Source: Gammaproteobacteria bacterium
GTDB taxonomy: Bacteria; Pseudomonadota; Gammaproteobacteria; Xanthomonadales; Wenzhouxiangellaceae
Assembly: GCA_003561495.1 (NCBI GenBank)
Contig: PWWM01000155.1
Coordinates: 1-23,748 of the forward strand
Direction: 5' to 3'
DNA length: 23,748 bases
This document shows positions 7,665 through 14,000 of the stretch, in pieces; positions within the stretch are counted from its first letter, which is position 1; every line of letters starts with the position of its first letter. Both the position numbers and the translations under genes were made by a program. A model generated the notes under the pieces. It did not search any database. It saw only the letters and a program-made list of their open reading frames with translations, and was not told the DNA's origin.

Positions 7665-7723
7665 TTACCCGTGTCGGCAGATCAAGGCGCCCAGTTCGGG
7701 TCCAGGTTGTTCATCTGGGCCAG

Positions 7724-7745
7724 GATCCAACGCTGGCGCTGGATC
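7724..7745. terminator. Weak hairpin between convergent DUF4126 and ygfX genes
   Basis: GATCCA (7724-7729) and TGGATC (7740-7745) form a perfect 6-bp stem, with a further CGC/GCG pairing inside after one mismatch. It lies in the 97-base gap between two converging genes, where a bidirectional terminator is expected, but there is no T-run on either strand. Low confidence. Confidence 0.25.
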
Positions 7746-7761
7746 AGGAGCAAGGGCCGCT

Positions 7762-8205
7762 TCACCTTCCCTCCCGGCTGCGCAGCCAGGCTGCCAAGCG
7801 TCGATAAGCCGACTCATCAAGCTGGCCGCGAAAGATCCCCAGAGTGGTCAAGCCTCTTCTACCCGGACGCCGAGCCGACAATCCAATAAATAGCGGGCTG
7901 ACGAATGCCCGCTCGACCAGGCCCAGGTTTCTGGCATGGCCGAAAGCGTCTTTCACGACCAGTTCATGGCCTTCCAGGGCGATCCGACGGTGGCGGGGAT
8001 ACAGCAAAGATTTCACCACAAACCACCCATAAGCCAGCACAAGCATCATCAGACTCAGGCGAATGATCAGGGGAAGACCATTGGCCCAGGCAGCCAACAA
8101 GGCCAGAGCACTCAGAACGATGACGACGGCAATCAGCGTCGGGCTGGGTTTGACCACCCAGCCCGCTGCATCATCATGAGGTTGATCGGTCGGCGGCGTG
8201 TTCAC
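7762..8205 (-). CDS. ygfX: YgfX-like membrane protein, SdhE partner
   Basis: This protein of up to 147 residues resembles YgfX (CptA, about 135 residues). It has a short N-terminus with WVVKPSPTL, two adjacent membrane helices (about 24-42 and 47-66), then a soluble domain that ends in the characteristic GIFRGQLDESAYRRLAAWLR. In enterobacteria ygfX lies directly downstream of sdhE and the two are co-expressed; a toxin-antitoxin role (CptAB) has also been proposed. Here the same order is kept. The annotated GTG 8205 overlaps sdhE by 32 bases; a GTG at the WVV segment about 17 codons downstream is an alternative start. Sequence conservation in this family is low, so the assignment leans on length, topology and neighbour. 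Confidence 0.78.
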   Translation of the reverse strand: MNTPPTDQPHDDAAGWVVKPSPTLIAVVIVLSALALLAAWANGLPLIIRLSLMMLVLAYGWFVVKSLLYPRHRRIALEGHELVVKDAFGHARNLGLVERAFVSPLFIGLSARRPGRRGLTTLGIFRGQLDESAYRRLAAWLRSREGR

Positions 8206-8437
8206 GAATGCGTTGGACCAGTTCAGTAAAACGCGGTTCGGGCGGGTAGCGCCCGGTCAGCCAGTCCCAGATGCGATCATCCTCGCACTCCAGCAATGCT
8301 GCGAAATCCTGCTGCAATGGCTCACCGGATTCCGGGAAGCACTGGGTCAACCAGTCCGACAGCAAGACATCGAGCTCACGCATGCCGCGACGACAGCGCC
8401 AGGCCAGGCGCGAGACTTGATGCTGCTCGGCATTCAC
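8174..8437 (-). CDS. sdhE: FAD assembly factor SdhE
   Basis: This is a small soluble protein (87 residues; family about 80-95) that promotes covalent attachment of FAD to SdhA. The diagnostic RGxxE motif is present as R17-G-M-R-E21 in CRRGMRELDVLLSDWL, followed by the usual FAALLECEDDRIWDWLTGR. The start is GTG 8437, with AGGAG at a rather long 12-base spacing. It begins 15 bases after sdhB and overlaps ygfX, so it is the sixth gene of the sdh operon rather than standing with ygfZ as in E. coli. Confidence 0.94.
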   Translation of the reverse strand: MNAEQHQVSRLAWRCRRGMRELDVLLSDWLTQCFPESGEPLQQDFAALLECEDDRIWDWLTGRYPPEPRFTELVQRIREHAADRSTS

Positions 8438-8452
8438 CAGGAAACCAGGCTC

Positions 8453-9238
8453 CTAGAGACTGCGCCGAGCAAGCATCATCTTCTTGATTTCGGCAATCGC
8501 CTTGGCCGGGTTCAGACCCTTGGGACAGGTCCGTGTGCAATTCATGATGGTATGGCAACGGTAGAGTCGAAAGGGATCCTCGAGCTCATCAAGCCGCTCA
8601 CCGGTGGCCTCGTCTCGCGAGTCCACCAGCCAGCGATAGGCCTGCAGCAGTACCGCCGGACCCAGGTAACGCTCGCCATTCCACCAGTAACTCGGACAGG
8701 AGGTCGAGCAACAGGCACACAGGATGCACTCGTACAAGCCATCCATCCTGGCCCGATCCTCGCGTGACTGCAGCCGCTCCTTGTCCGGAGGGGCCGGGCT
8801 TTGCGTTCGAATCCAGGGACGAATCGAGGCGTACTGAGCGTAGAAGTGGGTCAGATCCGGCACCAGGTCCTTGATCACCGGCATGTGCGGCAACGGATAG
8901 ATCTTGACCTCACCGCGGATTTCATCGATCGACTTGGTGCAAGCCAGGGTGTTGGTCCCATCGATATTGAATGCACACGAGCCGCAGATGCCCTCGCGGC
9001 AGGAGCGCCGGAAAGTCAGCGTTGGGTCCACTTCGTTCTTGATCTTGATCAACGCATCGAGCACCATCGGACCGCACTGGTCCAGATCGATGTCATAGCT
9101 GTCGATACGTGGATTTTCGCCACTTTCGGGATCGAAGCGATACACCCTGAAGGTCTTGATGTGACTCGCACCCTCAGGCGCGGCAAAATGCTTGCCCTTG
9201 CCGATGCGCGAATTTTTTGGAAGTCTGAACTGGGCCAT
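8453..9238 (-). CDS. sdhB: Succinate dehydrogenase iron-sulfur subunit
   Basis: This 261-residue electron-transfer subunit of complex II carries electrons from FADH2 in SdhA to ubiquinone. All three cluster-binding regions are visible: [2Fe-2S] in SCREGICGSCAFNIDG with a final Cys in LACTKS, [4Fe-4S] in CILCACCSTSCPSYWW, and [3Fe-4S] in CHTIMNCTRTCPKGLNP. The first motif carries the GSC form seen in mitochondria and alphaproteobacteria, not the GSD of E. coli. The N-terminal extension of about 25 residues is slightly longer than in E. coli. ATG 9238 has no strong Shine-Dalgarno sequence. sdhA ends 42 bases upstream. Confidence 0.97.
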   Translation of the reverse strand: MAQFRLPKNSRIGKGKHFAAPEGASHIKTFRVYRFDPESGENPRIDSYDIDLDQCGPMVLDALIKIKNEVDPTLTFRRSCREGICGSCAFNIDGTNTLACTKSIDEIRGEVKIYPLPHMPVIKDLVPDLTHFYAQYASIRPWIRTQSPAPPDKERLQSREDRARMDGLYECILCACCSTSCPSYWWNGERYLGPAVLLQAYRWLVDSRDEATGERLDELEDPFRLYRCHTIMNCTRTCPKGLNPAKAIAEIKKMMLARRSL

Positions 9239-9280
9239 GGTCTGGAAGTCTTTTTTCTCTGGTTTCAGTTCACTTGAAGA

Positions 9281-11071
9281 TCAGTAGGTTCGAGCCTTGA
9301 GTGGGATGACGTCGACATCATCGCTCAAGGTGTTCATATGCACCGGCCGATAGTCGATGCGGGTTTTTCCGGCCTCGTCCATCCAGATCAGGCTGTGCTT
9401 GTGCCATTGCTCATCATCGCGATCGGGAAAATCCTCACGCGCGTGAGCGCCCCGGCTTTCCTTGCGGTTTTCGGCTGAAACCATGGTGGTGACCGAGTTG
9501 CCCAGCAGGTTTCTCAACTCCAGGGTCTCGACCAGGTCGGAATTCCAGATCAGCGAACGGTCACTGACCTTGACATCGGCAAAGCTGTCGTTGACTTGGG
9601 CGATGCGCTGACAACCCTGTTGCAGGGATTCACCGGTACGGAACACCGCGGCATCTTCCTGCATGACCTGCTGCATGGCATCACGAATTTCGGCAGTGGT
9701 GGTTGAGCCGCCGGCGTTGCGCAGGCGATCGAATTCACCCAGAATCGACTCGCGAGTCTCGGTGGACAGCGTCTTGTGCGACTGACCCGGCTTGATGATC
9801 TCACCGCAACGGTAGGCCACGGCGCGACCGAACACGATCAGATCCAGCAACGAATTCGATCCAAGACGATTGGCCCCGTGCACCGACACGCAGGCTGCCT
9901 CGCCGATGGCGAACAACCCCGGCACCACACTGTCGGGATCACCGTCCTTGAGCGTGACCACCTCGCCGTGATAGTTGGTCGGGATGCCACCCATGTTGTA
10001 GTGGACCGTGGGCAGAACCGGAATGGGCTCCCTGGTCACATCGACTCCGGCAAAGATCTTCGCGGTTTCGGCAATGCCGGGCAGGCGCTCATGAATGACC
10101 TCGCCACCCAGGTGCTGGAGGTTGAGGTGAATATGGTCGTTCTTCTCGCCAACCCCGCGGCCCTCGCGGATCTCGATGGTCATGGAGCGCGAGACCACGT
10201 CGCGTGAGGCCAAATCCTTGGCATTGGGTGCATAACGTTCCATGAAACGCTCACCCTCGGAGTTGGTCAGATAACCACCCTCGCCGCGCACCCCCTCGGT
10301 GATCAGGCAGCCGGCGCCGTAAACCCCGGTGGGATGAAACTGGACGAACTCCATGTCCTGCAAGGGAAGACCGGCGCGCAGGACCATGCCATTGCCATCA
10401 CCGGTGCAGGTATGGGCCGAGGTGCATGAGAAGTAAGACCGGCCGTACCCCCCGGTAGCGAGAATGACCGCATGGGCGCGAAACTCGTGCAGCGTTCCGG
10501 TGGCCAGGTCCCACGCGATTGCTCCACGACAAACGCCTTCATCATCCATCAGCAGGTCGATGGCAAAAAACTCGATGAAGAACTGGGCGTCGTGCTTGAG
10601 CGATTGTTGGTAGAGGGTATGCAAAATCGCATGCCCGGTTCGGTCGGCGGCAGCGCAGGTACGCTGGGCGGTGCCCTCGCCAAAACGGGTGGTCATGCCA
10701 CCGAATGGGCGCTGGTAGATCTTGCCGTCTTCGGTGCGCGAGAACGGCACGCCGAAATGCTCCAGCTCAATGACCGAAGGGATGGCCTCGCGGCACATGT
10801 ACTCGATGGCGTCCTGATCTCCCAGCCAGTCCGATCCCTTGACGGTATCGTACATGTGCCAGCGCCAGTCGTCTTCGCCCATGTTGCCCAGCGCCGCGCT
10901 CATGCCGCCCTGGGCAGCCACCGTATGAGACCGGGTCGGGAAGACCTTGGTGATGCAGGCGGTGGTCAGGCCGGTTGCCGCCAGGCCCATGGTCGCCCTG
11001 AGACCGGCGCCGCCGGCGCCGATCACCAGCACATCGTATTCGTGCTTCGTGATGTCGTAAGCCTTGCTCAA
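9281..11071 (-). CDS. sdhA: Succinate dehydrogenase flavoprotein subunit
   Basis: This catalytic subunit (596 residues from this start) oxidises succinate to fumarate. The dinucleotide-binding motif VLVIGAGGAGLRAT is near residue 16, and the FAD-linking His is in FPTRSHTVAAQGGMSAALGN (residue 49). Other conserved parts are the substrate-domain segment FHPTGVYGAGCLITEGVRGEGG, the catalytic Arg in ASRDVVSR, and HGANRLGSNSLLDLIVFGRA. There is no ATG near the N-terminus. Two TTG codons are available, at 11077 and 11071. I prefer 11071 because GGAG (11082-11079) lies 7 bases before it but only 1 base before 11077. With 11077 the start would overlap the sdhD stop by 4 bases. Confidence 0.96.
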   Translation of the reverse strand: MSKAYDITKHEYDVLVIGAGGAGLRATMGLAATGLTTACITKVFPTRSHTVAAQGGMSAALGNMGEDDWRWHMYDTVKGSDWLGDQDAIEYMCREAIPSVIELEHFGVPFSRTEDGKIYQRPFGGMTTRFGEGTAQRTCAAADRTGHAILHTLYQQSLKHDAQFFIEFFAIDLLMDDEGVCRGAIAWDLATGTLHEFRAHAVILATGGYGRSYFSCTSAHTCTGDGNGMVLRAGLPLQDMEFVQFHPTGVYGAGCLITEGVRGEGGYLTNSEGERFMERYAPNAKDLASRDVVSRSMTIEIREGRGVGEKNDHIHLNLQHLGGEVIHERLPGIAETAKIFAGVDVTREPIPVLPTVHYNMGGIPTNYHGEVVTLKDGDPDSVVPGLFAIGEAACVSVHGANRLGSNSLLDLIVFGRAVAYRCGEIIKPGQSHKTLSTETRESILGEFDRLRNAGGSTTTAEIRDAMQQVMQEDAAVFRTGESLQQGCQRIAQVNDSFADVKVSDRSLIWNSDLVETLELRNLLGNSVTTMVSAENRKESRGAHAREDFPDRDDEQWHKHSLIWMDEAGKTRIDYRPVHMNTLSDDVDVIPLKARTY

Positions 11072-11073
11072 CT

Positions 11074-11454
11074 TCAAACTCCGAATGCCACTTTCAAAAT
11101 GGCCATGACGGCCAGCAAACCGCCCAGAATGGAAAGAATCTTGATCAGCAGCTGCAAAGCCACTTCAAGAAAACGATGATGAATGTAGTCCTCGATGACC
11201 ACCTGGAGCCCCAGTTTGCCGTGATAGATCGAGGTGACGACAAACAGAACGGCCATGGCGGCATTGAATGGAGATGCCAGCCAGGCGCTTGCGCTGGCAT
11301 GATCGGCGCCAATCAGGCTGCCCAGTGCGTACACCAGCCAGGCAGTCAGAACAATCAGCAGGATGGCGCTGAAGCGTTGCGCCCACCAATGGGAAACACC
11401 GTCACCGGCAGCGCCATGATTGTGCGCATTGGCCAGAGGATTGCGAAGGTTCAT
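11074..11454 (-). CDS. sdhD: Succinate dehydrogenase membrane anchor subunit SdhD
   Basis: This 126-residue hydrophobic anchor forms the quinone and haem b site with SdhC. Three membrane helices are evident (about 28-48, 63-84 and 98-122). SIYHGKLGLQVVIEDYIH carries H78, the probable haem ligand, and D89-Y90, matching the E. coli haem His and quinone-site Asp-Tyr. The frame is open far upstream into sdhC, but ATG 11454 overlaps the sdhC stop by four bases (ATGA) and gives the normal length, so it is the start. Confidence 0.93.
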   Translation of the reverse strand: MNLRNPLANAHNHGAAGDGVSHWWAQRFSAILLIVLTAWLVYALGSLIGADHASASAWLASPFNAAMAVLFVVTSIYHGKLGLQVVIEDYIHHRFLEVALQLLIKILSILGGLLAVMAILKVAFGV

Positions 11455-11828
11455 GCCAGACCTCCCCATACCGCGATTGTCAGAATCACAGACAGCGCCA
11501 CGACCGCCCAGCCCGATGCGTAGGCGCCTCGCAAATCCAGCAGCCAGCCGGCATCCCAGAGCAGGTGCCGTATACCATTGAGTAGATGGAAAAACAGTGC
11601 GAAAGTCCAGGTCGCCAGCACGATCAGACCAGGGACACTGCCCATGAACTGGATCAACGCCTGGTATGCATCGGGACCCGATGCAACGGCCAGCGCCCAC
11701 AACACGACCAGCACGGCTCCAAAACTCAGCAGAATGCCGGTGATGCGATGGGAGATCGACAATACAGAAGTCAACTGCGGTCGATACACTTGCAGATGCG
11801 GGGAAAGCGGTCGGTTATCCGTCGCCAT
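11451..11828 (-). CDS. sdhC: Succinate dehydrogenase cytochrome b556 subunit SdhC
   Basis: This 125-residue anchor subunit begins with the family signature MATDNRPLSPHLQVYRPQL, then SVLSISHRITGILL, which contains the quinone-site Ser and Arg. Three membrane helices follow. FFHLLNGIRHLLWDAG carries the axial haem His region. ATG 11828 follows a modest ACGAG element. The sdhAF4 gene lies 39 bases upstream and sdhD overlaps the end. Confidence 0.95.
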   Translation of the reverse strand: MATDNRPLSPHLQVYRPQLTSVLSISHRITGILLSFGAVLVVLWALAVASGPDAYQALIQFMGSVPGLIVLATWTFALFFHLLNGIRHLLWDAGWLLDLRGAYASGWAVVALSVILTIAVWGGLA

Positions 11829-11867
11829 GGCTAGAAAGTCTCGTCAGGTGTTAACGTTGGATACAGC

Positions 11868-12038
11868 TCAGAAATCGATACAGCGGCCGTTTTTCTCCCA
11901 GTCGCCGTAGCGGGTCGGCTCCAGACCTTGCTTGAGTCCGCCGATCTCCCGCGGGCGTACCGGCCGAGGTCGGTTTCCATCTTTTGAATCACTGGATGGA
12001 ACCAATGGACCTGGTGTCGAATTCTTTTCCTGCGCCAT
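11868..12038 (-). CDS. sdhAF4: DUF1674 / succinate dehydrogenase assembly factor 4 homologue (56 aa)
   Basis: This short gene is supported by the C-terminal DUF1674/Sdh8 signature: EIGGLKQGLEPTRYGDWEKN followed by GRCIDF and the stop. The family consensus is EIGGxxGPEPTRYGDWExxGRCxDF. The first 30 residues are polar and low in complexity. In eukaryotes SDHAF4 binds free flavinylated SDHA and helps it assemble with SDHB. The gene sits immediately upstream of sdhC, as the first gene of the operon, which fits a complex II role. ATG 12038 is the only reasonable start: an in-frame TAA lies at 12056-12054. No Shine-Dalgarno sequence precedes it. A role in this organism is inferred from homology and position. 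Confidence 0.87.
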   Translation of the reverse strand: MAQEKNSTPGPLVPSSDSKDGNRPRPVRPREIGGLKQGLEPTRYGDWEKNGRCIDF

Positions 12039-12044
12039 TATAGA

Positions 12045-12050
12045 ATTGTA
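12045..12050 (-). promoter_or_regulatory. Possible -10 box of sdh operon, leaderless start
   Basis: On the minus strand TACAAT (12050-12045) matches the -10 consensus at five of six bases and would place +1 at 12038, the A of the sdhAF4 ATG. A second hexamer, TATAAT (12042-12037), overlaps the ATG; if used, it would start the transcript inside the gene. Neither has a convincing -35 at 16-18 bases. Tentative. Confidence 0.28.
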
Positions 12051-12081
12051 CCGTTAAATCAACTGCTCGTTACTGCGATTT

Positions 12082-12918
12082 ATGCAAAACTGGATAGACC
12101 TTCCTCATCTCCAAGCCATTCGGGTCAGCGGGGCCGACGCGACCGAATTCTGTCAATCCCAGTTCACCGCGGATTTTCGCGACTTGCCATCCGGACGCTG
12201 GCAACCTTGTGCCTGGTGCAATCCGAAAGGCCGCTGCGTGATGGTGATTTTGGCCGCGGCGGGTGAAGATCATGTCGACCTGATCGCTCCTCGGGCTCAG
12301 GCAGCGGTGCTGGGCAAGCTGCGAATGTACGCCATCGGCCGCAAGGTTGAATTTTCCGACCCCTGGTCGGTGTCCGGTCATGACGGAACCGCAGACATGG
12401 CAGAAGCTGTAATGCTGCCGGACGGGCGGGCCCTGCGCCTGGACGAACAACCTACCGATACTGATCCTGTGCAGGTGCAGAACTGGCGGATCGCCGACCT
12501 GTGCCTGCCCTTGCCCTGGCTCAACGAACATAGCAGCGGCCGGTTCCTTCCGCAGTTTCTGGGCCTGGAGACCGCGGGCGGACTGAGCTACCGCAAGGGC
12601 TGCTTTCCTGGGCAGGAGGTCATCGCCCGTCTGCATTACCTGGGCAAGGTCAAGCACAGACTGACCGGTTTCGTCCTCGAACCGGCCGGTGGCGAGGTTA
12701 AGCTCGAGTCCGGCCAGCTACTGGCGACCGCCAGCGATCAAAGTATCGATCTTCTGGATTCGGTGAACATCAACCAGCGATGGATTGGTCTTGCGGTTTG
12801 TCCGGCAAAACTGTCAGATGGCGAACCGATCGAATATCACGGACCCGGCGGCCCGCTTTCAGGGCAGGTGACGGACCCGAAAGGACTGTGCTACTATCGA
12901 AACATAAATAATGATTAA
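12082..12918 (+). CDS. ygfZ: YgfZ/GcvT-domain folate-binding protein
   Basis: This 278-residue protein of the YgfZ/IBA57 family supports maturation or repair of certain Fe-S enzymes in a tetrahydrofolate-dependent manner. The diagnostic motif KGCFPGQEVIAR is at residues 172-183, with the key Cys at C174 (family K-G-C-[YF]-x-G-Q-E). The N-terminal segment IRVSGADATEFCQSQFTADF matches the GcvT-like domain start. It is transcribed divergently from the sdh operon with only 43 bases between the starts, so the promoters must overlap. In E. coli ygfZ is divergent from sdhE-ygfX; here the whole sdhCDAB operon lies between. ATG 12082 lacks a clear Shine-Dalgarno sequence. Confidence 0.92.
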   Translation: MQNWIDLPHLQAIRVSGADATEFCQSQFTADFRDLPSGRWQPCAWCNPKGRCVMVILAAAGEDHVDLIAPRAQAAVLGKLRMYAIGRKVEFSDPWSVSGHDGTADMAEAVMLPDGRALRLDEQPTDTDPVQVQNWRIADLCLPLPWLNEHSSGRFLPQFLGLETAGGLSYRKGCFPGQEVIARLHYLGKVKHRLTGFVLEPAGGEVKLESGQLLATASDQSIDLLDSVNINQRWIGLAVCPAKLSDGEPIEYHGPGGPLSGQVTDPKGLCYYRNINND

Positions 12919-12981
12919 ATGGTCTTTTATCAGCTAGTTATCAGGACAATTCAATGCAGGAGTTCAACCCTGGGTGAAGGT

Positions 12982-12996
12982 CCCTGATACTAAGGG
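12982..12996 (+). promoter_or_regulatory. Short hairpin overlapping the ribosome-binding site of the PhnD-like gene
   Basis: CCCT (12982-12985) can pair with AGGG (12993-12996) around a 7-base loop. The AAGGGG at 12992-12997 is the Shine-Dalgarno sequence of the gene starting at 13005. An alternative pairing of upstream ACCC (12967-12970) with the same G-run is possible. The rest of the 86-base interval holds a direct repeat TTATCAG (12927-12933 and 12938-12944), 11 bases apart, and no clear promoter. Confidence 0.28.
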
Positions 12997-13004
12997 GTAG
13001 TTCA

Positions 13005-13991
13005 ATGAAAACATCAATTCGATTCCTGTTCATCTTCGCCTTGCTGTTCTGCAGTCACTCGCTATTGGCCCAGGATGTCGAGGATGAGGAATCTGTGGCG
13101 GAGACCGGCCCGGCTGAAGTGGCCGAGGGCGATACCGAAGACCTGCAACTGGAAATTCCCGAGCTAGAGTCCCCGGAACTGGTCGAGGAACCGGAAATCC
13201 CCGAACGACAAGTGGAGGAGCGCGATCCGGCCGATCCAGTGGCTGACGAAGATCAGCTGAGCTTCAACCTGATGGTCCATCCGATTTTCACACCCGAACA
13301 GGCCGAGCTGGTCTACCTGCCCCTGATCGCCTACCTCAACGAGGTCACGCCTTACCATTTCCAGTTGCAAACGGCGCGTGATTTCCATCGCTACTGGGCC
13401 GAAATCCGGCGCGGCGTCACGCCCGACCTGGTGCTTGAAGACGCTCATCTGACGGCTCTCAGGATGCGGGATTTTGACTACGTCCCACTGGTCAAGGCCG
13501 AAGAACCGACAACCTTTTCGCTGCTGACCTCGGGAATGAACATGGATGCCGACCTGGTCGATTTTGTTGGGCGTCCCGTCTCCAGCATGCCGGCGCCCAG
13601 CCTGGGATACCTGATCCTGACCAGCTGGTATGACAATCCCATGCAGCAACCCGTCATCCAATCCAACGCCAGTTCCTGGCTCGATGCCGTCGAAATCGTC
13701 TTTTCCATGGAGGCCGATGCCGCCATCGTGCCGCATAACCTGGTCGCACGCTACGTAAACATGGAAAACGTCCGGACTTCCGAGGAGTTTCCACACTCCA
13801 CGATTTCGGCCAGCCGCGACGTGCCCGAGCAGGTACGCCAGGACATTGTTTCCGCCCTGACAATCCTGCACGATGACCCGGAACACTTCCCGGCGTTGCA
13901 CGAGCTTGATATTGACCGCTTCATTCCCGCCGATCCGATTGAATACGAGGGACTGGAGCGATGGTTGCAGCAGGTGTTCACATTCCGCTGA
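13005..13991 (+). CDS. Exported PhnD-like (phosphate/phosphonate-type) substrate-binding protein with acidic linker
   Basis: This 328-residue protein starts with a Sec signal peptide (MKTSIRFLFIFALLF, then cleavage after LLA near residue 22). The Cys at 16 is not in a good lipobox (LLFC). Residues about 23-85 are a Glu/Asp/Pro-rich stretch of low complexity. From about 86 to the end it resembles a type 2 periplasmic-binding domain of the PhnD/transferrin-like kind: VHPIFTPEQAELVYLPLIAY, FHRYWAEIRRGVTPDLVLED, FVGRPVSSMPAPSLGYLILT and VRQDIVSALTILHDDPEHF. No permease or ATPase gene is nearby, so transport is doubtful; such orphan domains often serve as sensors or have unknown roles. It appears to be a single-gene unit. 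The ligand cannot be predicted. ATG 13005 has AAGGGG about 7 bases upstream. Confidence 0.78.
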   Translation: MKTSIRFLFIFALLFCSHSLLAQDVEDEESVAETGPAEVAEGDTEDLQLEIPELESPELVEEPEIPERQVEERDPADPVADEDQLSFNLMVHPIFTPEQAELVYLPLIAYLNEVTPYHFQLQTARDFHRYWAEIRRGVTPDLVLEDAHLTALRMRDFDYVPLVKAEEPTTFSLLTSGMNMDADLVDFVGRPVSSMPAPSLGYLILTSWYDNPMQQPVIQSNASSWLDAVEIVFSMEADAAIVPHNLVARYVNMENVRTSEEFPHSTISASRDVPEQVRQDIVSALTILHDDPEHFPALHELDIDRFIPADPIEYEGLERWLQQVFTFR

Positions 13992-14000
13992 ACTTCAGCG
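13986..14000. repeat. Palindrome spanning two convergent stop codons
   Basis: CGCTGAA-C-TTCAGCG is a perfect 7-bp inverted repeat around a single central base. It contains the TGA of the PhnD-like gene (13989-13991, plus strand) and the TGA of the methyltransferase gene (13997-13995, minus strand). Without a T-run it is not a standard terminator. Confidence 0.35.

Noticed and set aside
11455..11700. N-terminal extension of SdhD into sdhC
   Set aside because: It is simply the alternate frame of sdhC; the ATGA junction at 11454 gives the normal 126-residue anchor protein.
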